From: Allobrachymonas chironomi DSM 19884
GTDB taxonomy: Bacteria; Pseudomonadota; Gammaproteobacteria; Burkholderiales; Burkholderiaceae_C
Assembly: GCF_000374625.1 (NCBI RefSeq)
Contig: NZ_KB894766.1
Coordinates: 248,001 to 312,000, forward strand
Reading direction: 5' to 3'
DNA length: 64,000 nt
Below are positions 55,724 to 63,481 of this stretch, piece by piece. A model generated the notes under the pieces. The model was not told where the DNA came from. It worked only from the letters and a program-made list of their open reading frames with translations, and made no database searches. Numbering within the stretch: position 1 is the first letter of the stretch; every line of letters begins with the position of its first letter. The translations under genes were made by a program, and so were the position numbers.

Positions 55724-56923
55724 TCAGGCCAGGCTCTGGTCCAGCCCCTGGGTCAGGATGTCGCGCGGCAGTTCGACACCAATGAACACCATGCGGCTTT
55801 CGCGCACCTCGTCCTTGCCCCACTCCGGGCCCAGATCGCTGCCCATCAGCTGGTGCACGCCCTGGAAGATCACCTTGCGGTTGGTGCCCACCATGTCGAG
55901 CACGCCCTTGTAGCGGTACATCTTGGGGCCGTAGATTTGCACGATGGCCCCCAGGAAGTCCTCCAGCTTGGCCGGATCAAACGGGCGCGTGGCGCGGTAG
56001 ACAAAGCTTTTCACATCATCATCGTGGTGATGGTGGTGCGCGTGGCCATGGTGGTTGCAGGCTTCGCCCGGCGCATGGTGGTGATCGCAGTCGTGTGCAT
56101 GACTGTGCGCCTGGTGGTTGCAGGCGTCGCCTTCGGCATGCTGCTGGTCGCAACCGGCGGCATGGTCATGCGCATGGCCGTGGTGGTTGCAGGCCTCGCC
56201 TTCGGCGTGCTGGTGGTCACAGTCTTCGGCGTGATCATGGTCGTGGTGATGGTGGTGGTGCTCCTCTTCCTGCAGGAACTCGGGGTACAGGTCGAGTGTG
56301 GCATTGAGGTTGAAACCGCGCAGGTCCAGCACCTCGTCCAGCGCCACCTCGCCGAAGTGCACCACCTTCTGCGGCGCGCGCGGATTCATCTGCTGCAGGC
56401 GATGCTGCAGGTCGTGCAATGCCGCCTTGTTCACCAGATCGGCCTTGCTGATGAAGATCTGGTCGGCAAAACCGACCTGGCGCTGTGCTTCCAGGCGCTC
56501 GTCGAGCTGCGTCTGTGCATGCTTGGCATCGACCAGCGTGACGATGGAATCGAGCAGGTAGTTTTCGGCGACTTCATCATCCATGAAGAAGGTCTGCGCC
56601 ACCGGGCCGGGGTCGGCCAGGCCGGTGGTCTCGATCACGACGCGGTCGAAATCGAGCAGCCCCTTGCGCTTCTTGGCTGCCAGCAGTGTCAGCGTGTTGC
56701 GCAGGTCGTCGCGGATGGTGCAGCAGACGCAGCCGTTGCTCATCTGGATGATCTGCTCATCGGTATCGGAGACCAGGATGTCGTTGTCGATGTTTTCTTC
56801 GCCGAACTCGTTTTCGATGACGGCGATTTTCTGGCCATGCGCCTCGGTGAGGATGCGCTTGAGCAGGGTCGTCTTGCCGGAGCCGAGGAAGCCGGTCAGG
56901 ATGGTAACGGGGATCATGGTCAT
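55724..56923 (-). CDS. COG0523 (CobW/ZigA-type) GTPase with His/Cys-rich repeats
   Basis: A 399-aa metal-chaperone-type GTPase. The P-loop is GFLGSGKTTLLKR, the metal-binding CxCC is in SNGCVCCTIRDD, and ETTGLADPGP follows. Between the G domain and the C-terminal CobW_C domain (VKSFVYRATRPFDPAKLEDF) there is an 85-residue linker (219-303) with 31 His and 6 Cys, built of three related units of about 21-23 residues around HAEGxACNH. It must bind zinc or another transition metal. It lies next to dksA. Role: metal delivery under starvation or metal storage (inferred). Confidence 0.9.
   Translation of the reverse strand: MTMIPVTILTGFLGSGKTTLLKRILTEAHGQKIAVIENEFGEENIDNDILVSDTDEQIIQMSNGCVCCTIRDDLRNTLTLLAAKKRKGLLDFDRVVIETTGLADPGPVAQTFFMDDEVAENYLLDSIVTLVDAKHAQTQLDERLEAQRQVGFADQIFISKADLVNKAALHDLQHRLQQMNPRAPQKVVHFGEVALDEVLDLRGFNLNATLDLYPEFLQEEEHHHHHHDHDHAEDCDHQHAEGEACNHHGHAHDHAAGCDQQHAEGDACNHQAHSHAHDCDHHHAPGEACNHHGHAHHHHHDDDVKSFVYRATRPFDPAKLEDFLGAIVQIYGPKMYRYKGVLDMVGTNRKVIFQGVHQLMGSDLGPEWGKDEVRESRMVFIGVELPRDILTQGLDQSLA
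56015..56269. repeat. Three-unit His/Cys-coding tandem repeat in the COG0523 gene
   Basis: On the minus strand the units begin DHQHAEGEACNHHGHAHDH, DQQHAEGDACNHQAHSHAH and DHHHAPGEACNHHGHAHHH. The DNA repeats share the GTGGTTGCAGG core on the plus strand, about 60-70 bp apart. The repetitive DNA makes slippage-driven length change likely. Confidence 0.85.
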
Positions 56924-57106
56924 GACAGTGTGCGGGAAAGGCTGCTGCGCGGGCAGCGCCGGAGGTTGACAGGGGCAGCGCCGTCAGCAGCGCCAGCATG
57001 CAGGGATATTACTGTCTTTCGGGCATGCCGGAACCGGCCGCCGGACATGGCCCGGCCGGCATCAGGGCCGCCAGCCCATGACCGGACATCGCGCAAGTGT
57101 TTTTCT

Positions 57107-57120
57107 TGATCTGCATCAAG
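57107..57120. promoter_or_regulatory. FNR/ANR-type box
   Basis: TTGATCTGCATCAA, a perfect match to the FNR consensus TTGAT-N4-ATCAA. It lies 187 bp from the COG0523 gene start and about 50-60 bp before the candidate start of transcription of the MFS unit, so the MFS gene is the likelier target, under oxygen control. Confidence 0.5.
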
Positions 57121-57137
57121 GAGTGCAGAAAGACCGC

Positions 57138-57188
57138 TTGCAGACGAGCACGAAGAGGTATAAATTTTCAATTGTTGATTATTTCAAC
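57138..57188 (+). promoter_or_regulatory. Candidate promoter and operator of the MFS unit
   Basis: A -35-like TTGCAG (57138-57143) and -10-like TATAAA (57159-57164) are 15 bp apart. Just downstream is the inverted repeat GTTGATTATTTCAAC (57174-57188), where a MarR-type repressor could bind; a MarR gene lies three genes downstream. The assignment of this regulator to this site is a guess. Confidence 0.35.
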
Positions 57189-57205
57189 GACTAAAGGAGC
57201 CTTCC

Positions 57206-57310
57206 ATGACATCCTGTTTGCCACACCTTGCGCGCAGCCTCCGCTCCGGCGCGACGCCGCAAGCCATTCTCTTCTACCCGACCTCCCTGCAAGGAGATTG
57301 CCATGTCTGA
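57206..57310 (+). CDS. 34-codon leader ORF overlapping the MFS start
   Basis: ATG at 57206 after a strong AAAGGAG, 7 nt away. It reads MTSCLPHLARSLRSGATPQA and then ILFYPTSLQGDCHV, stopping at 57308-57310. The stop overlaps the MFS start (57303) by 8 bases, so the leader is translated to just over the MFS start region. The peptide has no family. It could couple or attenuate translation of the exporter, as in leader peptides of drug-induced resistance genes. It is a real ORF with a good ribosome-binding site, but its expression is not shown. Confidence 0.5.
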   Translation: MTSCLPHLARSLRSGATPQAILFYPTSLQGDCHV

Positions 57311-58763
57311 CACTGTAACTACCCCAGTCCCCTTCAAGGGCAATGACAAGCTGCTCTTCGGCATGATCATGGGCGTGATCGCGTTCTGGCTGTTTGCCCA
57401 GACCACGCTCAACATCGCCCCCGACATGCAGCAGGACCTGGGCATGGAGGCCAACGTGATGAACATCGCGGTGGCCATCACCGCCCTGTTCTCCGGCATG
57501 TTCATCGTGGTCATGGGCGGCCTGGCCGACCGCATCGGCCGCGTGCGCATCATGAACCTGGGCTTCATCCTCAGCATCATCGGTGCCCTGATGATTGCGC
57601 TGGCTCCCACCGGCTCCCTGTCCATTCCCTTTCTGATGACCGGACGCGCCATCCAGGGCGTCTCGGCGGCCTGCATCATGCCGGCCAGTCTGGCGCTGGT
57701 GAAAACCTACTGGGACGGTGCCGAGCGCCAACGTGCCGTGAGCATGTGGTCCATCGGCTCCTGGGGTGGTTCCGGCCTGTGCGCCCTGTTCGGCGGCCTG
57801 ATGACGCAGAACTTCGGCTGGCGCTCGATCTTCTTTGCCTGTGCCGCCGTATCGCTGCTGGGCATGCTGATGATCCGTGGCACGCCTGAAAGCAAGGTGG
57901 AAGGCGGCAGCAAGTCCAAACTGGACCTGGCCGGCATCCTGACCTTCATGATCGCCATGGTGGCACTGCAGATTCTGGTGACGCAAGGCAACAAGCTCGG
58001 CTGGACCAGCCCCTTCATGCTGGCCATGGCCGCCGTGACGGTGATCGCCGGTGCGCTGTTCTTCGTGGCCGAAGGCAAGGCCAGCGGCCCGTTCATCGAC
58101 TTCAAGCTGTTCGACAACAAGATCTTCACGGGCGCCACGATTTCCAACTTCATGCTCAACGGCGTGGCCGGCATGCTGATCGTGTCGCTGCAACTGGTAC
58201 AGCTGGGCGGCAACCTGAACGCGCAACAGGCCGGCATGCTGACCCTGGGTTACGCCATTGCCATCATTGCCTTCATCCGCGTCGGCGAGAAACTGCTGCA
58301 GCGCTTCGGTTCGCGCAAACCCATGCTGTGGGGCTGCCTGATCACCGGCCTGTCCATCCTCCTGCTGATGCCCACCAACCTGATGCTGGGCGACTACAAG
58401 ATCCTGGCCATCATTTCCTACATCCTGTTCGGTATCGGCCTGGCCTTCTATGCCACGCCCTCCACCGATGCGGCCCTGTCCAACCTGCCTGCCGCACAGG
58501 CCGGCTCCGGTTCCGGCATCTACAAGATGGCTTCCTCGCTCGGCGGTGCCTTTGGCGTGGCCATCTCGGCCGCCATCTTCACCGCCCTGCGTGTCAACAA
58601 CGAGAGCATCCACTGGCTGGAAGGCGTGATTACCTTCGTCGGCCGCCAGGACAACGTGGCCATCCGTGAAGCGGCCATCATCGCCCTGGGCTTCAACCTG
58701 CTGATGGTGGTGTTCGCCATGGTGTCCATCATGCTCACCATTCCCAAGGGCAAGAAAGCCTGA
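57303..58763 (+). CDS. MFS transporter, DHA2 (14-TM) type
   Basis: A 486-aa inner-membrane exporter with about 14 hydrophobic helices. The MFS loop motif is in GGLADRIGRVRIMN (GxLaDrxGrkxxl) and the drug:H+ antiporter motif in GRAIQGVSAACIMPASLALV. The start at 57303 follows AAGGAGA at 8 nt. It is similar in layout to NorB and other DHA2 efflux proteins, so it may export an organic compound or toxin. It sits upstream of an amidohydrolase and a MarR regulator, which may together form a regulated resistance or catabolic unit. Substrate unknown. Confidence 0.85.
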   Translation: MSDTVTTPVPFKGNDKLLFGMIMGVIAFWLFAQTTLNIAPDMQQDLGMEANVMNIAVAITALFSGMFIVVMGGLADRIGRVRIMNLGFILSIIGALMIALAPTGSLSIPFLMTGRAIQGVSAACIMPASLALVKTYWDGAERQRAVSMWSIGSWGGSGLCALFGGLMTQNFGWRSIFFACAAVSLLGMLMIRGTPESKVEGGSKSKLDLAGILTFMIAMVALQILVTQGNKLGWTSPFMLAMAAVTVIAGALFFVAEGKASGPFIDFKLFDNKIFTGATISNFMLNGVAGMLIVSLQLVQLGGNLNAQQAGMLTLGYAIAIIAFIRVGEKLLQRFGSRKPMLWGCLITGLSILLLMPTNLMLGDYKILAIISYILFGIGLAFYATPSTDAALSNLPAAQAGSGSGIYKMASSLGGAFGVAISAAIFTALRVNNESIHWLEGVITFVGRQDNVAIREAAIIALGFNLLMVVFAMVSIMLTIPKGKKA

Positions 58764-58849
58764 TTTTCCGACTGCACTGACGACCGGCCAGCGCCGCAGC
58801 TGGTGCACGCTGACCGGCCCGATTTCCTGCACCAGCAAGGAGCCAAGAC

Positions 58850-60007
58850 ATGAAACAGATTCTCGACACCCTCACGGCAGGCCAATCCAGGATCCAGGAG
58901 CATTTCCATTTCCTGCACCAGAACCCGGGCCTGGCCTTCGAGGAAACCGTGGCCGCCAACTACATCGCCGGGAAACTGCGCGAGTGGGGTTACGAAGTGA
59001 CGGAAGGCATCGGCCAGACCGGTGTGGTCGCTCGCCTGAAGGTGGGTGATGGCCAGGCCAGCATCGGCCTGCGCGCCGATACCGATGCGCTGCCGGTGCA
59101 GGAAGGTGCCGACCTGCCCTACAAGAGCCGGATCGAGGGCCAGTCGCACATGTGCGGCCACGATGCCCACGCCTCCATGCTGCTGGGCGCCGCCGAGTAC
59201 CTGGCCAAAACGAGGCATTTCAACGGCACGCTGAACCTGATCTTCCAGCCGGCCGAGGAAATCATGGCCGGTGCCCCTGGCATGATTGCCGACGGCCTGT
59301 TCGAGAAGTTCCCGATGGATGCCATGTTCGGCATGCACAACATGCCGGGCCTGCCGGTCGGCAAGATGCACTTCACCTCCGGCCCGATCATGGCGGCGGT
59401 GGACAACTGGGAAATCGTGCTGACCGGTGTCGGCAGCCACGGTTCCATGCCCGAAAAGAGCATCGACCCGCTGGTGGCCGGTGCCGCGCTGGTGATGTCG
59501 CTGCAGACCATCGTGTCGCGCAACGTGGCCCCGATGGACGCCGCCGTGGTCAGCGTGGGGGCTTTCCAGGCTGGCGATGCAGGCAACGTGATCCCGCAGA
59601 CCGCCACGCTGCGCCTGAGCGTGCGCACACGCAAGCCGGAAACGCGCCAGCTGGTGCTGGACAAGATCCGCTCCATTACCCGGGCCACCGCCGAAGCCTA
59701 CAACGTCCAGTCCGAGATCAGGGAAGGCCCTCCGGGCGCCATCCTGATCAACAACCCCGAACAAACCGATCGCTGCACACAGATCGCACGCGAGCTGCTG
59801 GGAGATGACCAGGTGGTGAACCCCGGCCCGACCTTCATGGGCAGCGAGGACTTCGCCTTCTACGCCGAAAAAGTCCCCAGCGTCTACACCTTTGTCGGCA
59901 ACGGTGATACCTACAACGTGCACCATCCGATGTACGTGTTTGATGAAACCGTGCTACCGGTAGGCTCGGCATACTGGGTGGCCATCGCAGAAAGTTATCT
60001 GAAATGA
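58850..60007 (+). CDS. M20-family amidohydrolase (hippurate hydrolase-like)
   Basis: A 385-aa zinc amidohydrolase of the HipO/carboxypeptidase class. The metal-binding motifs are GLRADTDALPVQEG, MCGHDAHASMLLGAA and FQPAEEIMAGA; GSHGSMPEKSIDP is typical of the dimerisation lid, and the last metal ligand His may be in NVHHPMYVF. It removes an N-acyl group from an amino acid or another amide. It lies 86 bp after the MFS gene on the same strand and may act on the same class of compound. The cluster then ends with an inverted repeat. Confidence 0.9.
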   Translation: MKQILDTLTAGQSRIQEHFHFLHQNPGLAFEETVAANYIAGKLREWGYEVTEGIGQTGVVARLKVGDGQASIGLRADTDALPVQEGADLPYKSRIEGQSHMCGHDAHASMLLGAAEYLAKTRHFNGTLNLIFQPAEEIMAGAPGMIADGLFEKFPMDAMFGMHNMPGLPVGKMHFTSGPIMAAVDNWEIVLTGVGSHGSMPEKSIDPLVAGAALVMSLQTIVSRNVAPMDAAVVSVGAFQAGDAGNVIPQTATLRLSVRTRKPETRQLVLDKIRSITRATAEAYNVQSEIREGPPGAILINNPEQTDRCTQIARELLGDDQVVNPGPTFMGSEDFAFYAEKVPSVYTFVGNGDTYNVHHPMYVFDETVLPVGSAYWVAIAESYLK

Positions 60008-60041
60008 TAATTTCCTGAAATAAAAAATCCTCTTGAATATG

Positions 60042-60071
60042 ACGGGATTATGATAAACATCATGATCCCGT
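60042..60071. terminator. Large hairpin after the amidohydrolase
   Basis: A 13-bp imperfect inverted repeat, one mismatch, ACGGGATTATGAT (60042-60054) and ATCATGATCCCGT (60059-60071) with a 4-nt loop. It could terminate the amidohydrolase transcript, or be an operator for the MarR gene 114 bp downstream. The sequence after it has only moderate T content. Confidence 0.5.
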
Positions 60072-60184
60072 TGTTGCTTCCCGCTCCGCCAATCGGGCTA
60101 TTGGCTTAAGACCGCATCGGGCCTAGTATCCAAGCAACAAGTTTTCGTGATCCCTTGCAGGATCCCGTCTTGCCGACCACCACC

Positions 60185-60730
60185 ATGTCCATGTCTGCCG
60201 CCCCCCCTTCTGCCGATTCCGCGCCGCCAGACACCGTGTCTGCGGACAAGCCGTATCTGACCTACAAGCTCGATCTGATCAAGACGCTGGCCACCAAGGC
60301 CGCCGATCAGTATTACCAGAAGGCAGTCGGCATGCGGGTGCGCGAACTCCGGGTGCTGCGCCTGATCCACGCCCTGCCCGGCGTGGCCGCCTCCGAGCTG
60401 GGCCAGCGGCTGGTGCTGGAAAAAACGCTGATGTCCAAGTACCTGGCGGATCTGGAGCAGCGCGGCCTGATCCAGCGCACACTGGATCCGCAGGACAACC
60501 GGGTGCATCGCCTGTCCCTGACCCAGGCCGGGCAGGCTGTCTGGCAGACCAGTGAACAGATTGGCCAGGCGCTGGAGCAGCAGATGTTCCAGCAGTTGGA
60601 TGCGGCCGAATGGGAGCAGCTCAACGGCCTGCTGGACCAGCTGCACGATTCGCTGCTGCACTGGCAGGCCAGCCATGCACCGGCAGGCAGCCGCCCCAAG
60701 CGGGCCCCCCCGCGCTTGAAGGCAGTCTAG
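60185..60730 (+). CDS. MarR-family transcriptional regulator
   Basis: A 181-aa winged-helix regulator. The DNA-binding part reads GMRVRELRVLRLIHALPGVA, ASELGQRLVLEKTLMSKYLA and DLEQRGLIQRTLDPQDNRVH, the MarR recognition helix and wing. The N-terminus (about 30 residues) is Ser/Ala/Pro-rich and not conserved; the start at 60185 is one of two closely spaced ATGs (the other at 60191). The preceding MFS and amidohydrolase genes on the same strand are likely to be its regulon. The ligand is unknown. Confidence 0.85.
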   Translation: MSMSAAPPSADSAPPDTVSADKPYLTYKLDLIKTLATKAADQYYQKAVGMRVRELRVLRLIHALPGVAASELGQRLVLEKTLMSKYLADLEQRGLIQRTLDPQDNRVHRLSLTQAGQAVWQTSEQIGQALEQQMFQQLDAAEWEQLNGLLDQLHDSLLHWQASHAPAGSRPKRAPPRLKAV

Positions 60731-61686
60731 TCCGGCTTCTTGTGCGCACGCGGATGCGCCGCATCGTAAATGCGCGCCAGATGCTGGAAATCCAGCCGCG
60801 TGTAAACCTGCGTAGTGCTGATATTGGCATGGCCCAGCAATTCCTGCACCGCACGCAAATCCCCGCTCGATTGCAGCAGATGACTGGCATAGGAATGGCG
60901 CAGCATGTGCGGATGCACCGGTGTCTCCAGCCCGGCCTGTTGCGCGCGCGTACGCAGGCGCTGCCAGACCGAAGCGGCTGACAGGCGCTTGCCGGTACGG
61001 CCGATCAGCAGCGCCGGCTCATGCTGCGCCGCCGGCAATTGTGCGCGCTGCTGCAGCCAGGCCTGCGCCGCCAGCTGTGCCTGCCGCCCCAGTGGTACGC
61101 TGCGCCGCTTGCTGCCCTTGCCCAGCACATGGGCCTGCCCCTCCTGCAGATCGAGCCAGCCGCGCGCCTGCGACCCGGCTGCGGCATCCAGCCCCACCAG
61201 TTCGGCCACGCGCAGGCCGCAGCCATACAGCAACTCCACGATCAGGGCATCCCGCAACTGCTGCCAATCGGGCTGCTCCCCGTCTGTTGAGGGGGCCTGG
61301 TAGTCCGCCAGCTGCATCGCGGCATCGACCGGCAGCGCCTTGGGCAGCGGCCGGCCAGCCTTGGGCGCGTGCACATCCTGTACCGGGTTGTGGCTGATCT
61401 GCCGGCTGTTCACCAGCCAGCGGTAAAAACCGCGCCAGGACGACAGCACGAGCGCCAGCCCGCGCGCACTGCGGCCACGCGCATGCAGGGCAGCGATCCA
61501 GCGTCGCACATGCGCCGTCTGCACCTGCAGCAAGGGAATGGCAGATTCGGTGGACAGCGCCTGCAACAGCAGCAGGTTTTCGCGGTACAGGCTCACGCTG
61601 CGTGCCGCCAAGCGCTTTTCATGGCGCACAAAATCCAGATAGCGCTGCAGCAGCGGATCCGGATTAAGGGCACCCGCTGGCTGCAT
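60727..61686 (-). CDS. xerC: Site-specific tyrosine recombinase XerC
   Basis: A 319-aa recombinase that, with XerD, resolves chromosome dimers at dif. It has a SAM-like N-terminal domain (FVRHEKRLAARSVSLYRENL). The catalytic Arg is in YGCGLRVAELVGL, Lys in GKGSKRRSVPLG, and the HxxR in HPHMLRHSYASHLLQSSGDL, with the second His in LGHANISTTQVYTRL and the Tyr right after. The first base overlaps the DUF484 stop (TGATG). It is a core gene, unrelated to the decayed integrase of the island. Confidence 0.96.
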   Translation of the reverse strand: MQPAGALNPDPLLQRYLDFVRHEKRLAARSVSLYRENLLLLQALSTESAIPLLQVQTAHVRRWIAALHARGRSARGLALVLSSWRGFYRWLVNSRQISHNPVQDVHAPKAGRPLPKALPVDAAMQLADYQAPSTDGEQPDWQQLRDALIVELLYGCGLRVAELVGLDAAAGSQARGWLDLQEGQAHVLGKGSKRRSVPLGRQAQLAAQAWLQQRAQLPAAQHEPALLIGRTGKRLSAASVWQRLRTRAQQAGLETPVHPHMLRHSYASHLLQSSGDLRAVQELLGHANISTTQVYTRLDFQHLARIYDAAHPRAHKKPD

Positions 61687-62480
61687 CAGGCGTCAGCCGG
61701 GTTGCCACCTGCCGGTGCGGCGGTGGTTGCTTCGGGTGAGGCATGGACCGCAGTCCCGGCCTCCGGTGCGGCTGGCATGCTGGCCGCGCGCGGCACGACC
61801 AGCGGCGACAGGGCGGCACTGGCGATATCGGCAATGCGCTGCAGGAAATCGGTGGCCATGTCGTCGGTAAAGCGCTGGCTGTCGGGCGATGCCAGCACCA
61901 GCAGGCCAAAGGCCGCCGATGTGACAGCCGTACCCGGCGTGCGCAAGGGCAGCAACGCCAGCGATGCCGCCTGGGTGGGTTCTTCCAGCCATTTGACAGC
62001 CTCCACGCCCACATGCATGCCGCAGTACGGCGACTGCAGGGAGCTGGCGAAGGCCTGACCCTCCTCGCTGACGCCACAGGCAAAGCCCTGGCTGGCATAT
62101 TCCGGCGTGACACCCCAGACGCGCAGCGCGGTCTGCGGCACCTGGAACTGCTCCTGCAGGTTGCGGCACAGCGTGGCCGGCAAGGCCAGCGGATCATGCT
62201 GCAGATAGAGGCCGGTGGCCCACTTGAGCAGGCGATTGGTGGTCAGGCTGTTGCTGCTGCCGTGGCGGATCATGTCGACCAGGCGATGCTCCAGCACCTT
62301 GATCTTGTCGCGCAGCATCTCGGCCTGGCGCTCGTGCAGGTTGACCACGCGCTGGCCGTGGGCACTGCCCAGCTGCACCGCGGTCAGCAGCTCGGCATTG
62401 CGCTCGAAAAAGCCGGGGTTCTGGATCAGGTACTCGGCGATGTCGCGCTCGGTGATGGGGGCAAATTCGTTCGGATTCAT
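61686..62480 (-). CDS. DUF484 (GAF-like) protein
   Basis: A 264-aa cytoplasmic protein of the DUF484 family. The start MNPNEFAPITERDIAEYLIQ and the RVVNLHERQAEMLRDKIKVL coiled coil are typical, followed by a GAF-like domain (ALLPLRTPGTAVTSAAFGLL). The C-terminal 35 residues are Ala/Pro-rich. DUF484 proteins normally lie between dapF and xerC, as here, and both overlap it. Function unknown; a sensory GAF fold is an inference. Confidence 0.92.
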   Translation of the reverse strand: MNPNEFAPITERDIAEYLIQNPGFFERNAELLTAVQLGSAHGQRVVNLHERQAEMLRDKIKVLEHRLVDMIRHGSSNSLTTNRLLKWATGLYLQHDPLALPATLCRNLQEQFQVPQTALRVWGVTPEYASQGFACGVSEEGQAFASSLQSPYCGMHVGVEAVKWLEEPTQAASLALLPLRTPGTAVTSAAFGLLVLASPDSQRFTDDMATDFLQRIADIASAALSPLVVPRAASMPAAPEAGTAVHASPEATTAAPAGGNPADA

Positions 62481-63379
62481 GCGGTGTGGTTCATGTCGGT
62501 CGGCAGGACCGGAAATTCGGGCAGATCGATTTCGCCGTGGAAGACGGTGGTGGCGGGGCCGGTCATCATGACGCGGCTGCCGTCACCTTCCCAGTCGATA
62601 TGCAGCGTGCCGCCCAGGGCATCGACCTGCACCCGGCTGTCGAACAGGCCCAGCTGGTGACCGGCGACCACCGCCGCACAGGCACCGGTGCCGCAGGCCA
62701 GCGTTTCGCCAACGCCGCGCTCGTAGACGCGCAGGCGCGCGTGGTCACGCCCCAGCACCTGCAGAAAGCCGACATTGACGCTGGCCGGGAAGGCCGGCAG
62801 CGCCTGCACCGCACGGCCAATGGCCTCGACCTGGGCTGTGCGCGTATCGGGCACCAGCAGCACGGCATGCGGATTGCCCATGGACAGCAGCACCGCCTCG
62901 ACCGGCGCCAGACCGGCCGCCGACAGGTCCAGCTGCCACAGCGTTGCCTGCTGTTGCTGGCGCCGGGACAGCGCTTCAGGATGGAACGGCAACACGGCAG
63001 CATCGAACACCGGAATGCCCATGTCGACCGTCACCAGGCCATCCTGGCGCGCCAGCAGCACGATGGTGCCGCGCTTGACCTCGACCGCAATCGTGTCCTT
63101 GCCGGTCAGGCCCTGCTCCAGCACGTAGCGAACGAAGCAGCGCGCACCGTTGCCGCAGTGCTCGACCTCGCCGCCATCGGCATTGTGGATGGCGTAGGCA
63201 AAGTCGGTATCGAGCCGCGTGGCCGGGCGCACGCTCAGGATCTGGTCGGCACCGATGCCATAGCGCCGGTCGGCCAGGAAGCGGTAGTGCGCACGGTTCA
63301 GCCCGAGACTGCCGCGCGTCTCGTCCAGCACGATGAAATCGTTGCCGGCACCCTGCATCTTGGTAAAGCGGATCTTCAT
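62477..63379 (-). CDS. dapF: Diaminopimelate epimerase
   Basis: A 300-aa PLP-independent epimerase that converts L,L-DAP to meso-DAP for lysine and peptidoglycan synthesis. KIRFTKMQGAGNDFIVLDE is the N-terminal signature; the catalytic cysteines are in EHCGNGARCF and in LACGTGACAA. The start at 63379 (MKIRF) is chosen by homology; an in-frame ATG six codons upstream (63397) is possible, and neither has a good ribosome-binding site. It overlaps DUF484 by 4 bp. meso-DAP is the substrate of MurE in this window. Confidence 0.95.
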   Translation of the reverse strand: MKIRFTKMQGAGNDFIVLDETRGSLGLNRAHYRFLADRRYGIGADQILSVRPATRLDTDFAYAIHNADGGEVEHCGNGARCFVRYVLEQGLTGKDTIAVEVKRGTIVLLARQDGLVTVDMGIPVFDAAVLPFHPEALSRRQQQQATLWQLDLSAAGLAPVEAVLLSMGNPHAVLLVPDTRTAQVEAIGRAVQALPAFPASVNVGFLQVLGRDHARLRVYERGVGETLACGTGACAAVVAGHQLGLFDSRVQVDALGGTLHIDWEGDGSRVMMTGPATTVFHGEIDLPEFPVLPTDMNHTA

Positions 63380-63443
63380 GTCGGCATTATCAGCCATGGT
63401 GACAGGGTTTGCAGCAATCCATCGGCGAAGGGCTTGTGGCATA

Positions 63444-63461
63444 GTTGACGCTAACGTCAAC
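63444..63461. promoter_or_regulatory. Palindrome in the dapF-Nudix intergenic region
   Basis: GTTGACG (63444-63450), CTAA, CGTCAAC (63455-63461), a perfect 7-bp inverted repeat of the type bound by dimeric repressors. It lies 20 bp before the Nudix start. The shape resembles the sites of MerR-type LiuR regulators of acyl-CoA metabolism, as I recall them, which is tentative. Confidence 0.5.
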
Positions 63462-63481
63462 CTGATTTTCCGACCTGTTTC

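Noticed and set aside
56015-56269. Regular 60-70-bp repeats that could be taken for a CRISPR array
   Set aside because: They are in frame in the COG0523 GTPase and code for a His/Cys repeat; no constant repeat with variable spacers and no cas genes.
60727-61686. XerC as an integrase of a mobile element
   Set aside because: It lies in the conserved dapF, DUF484, xerC order and has no att-like repeats; it is the housekeeping recombinase.
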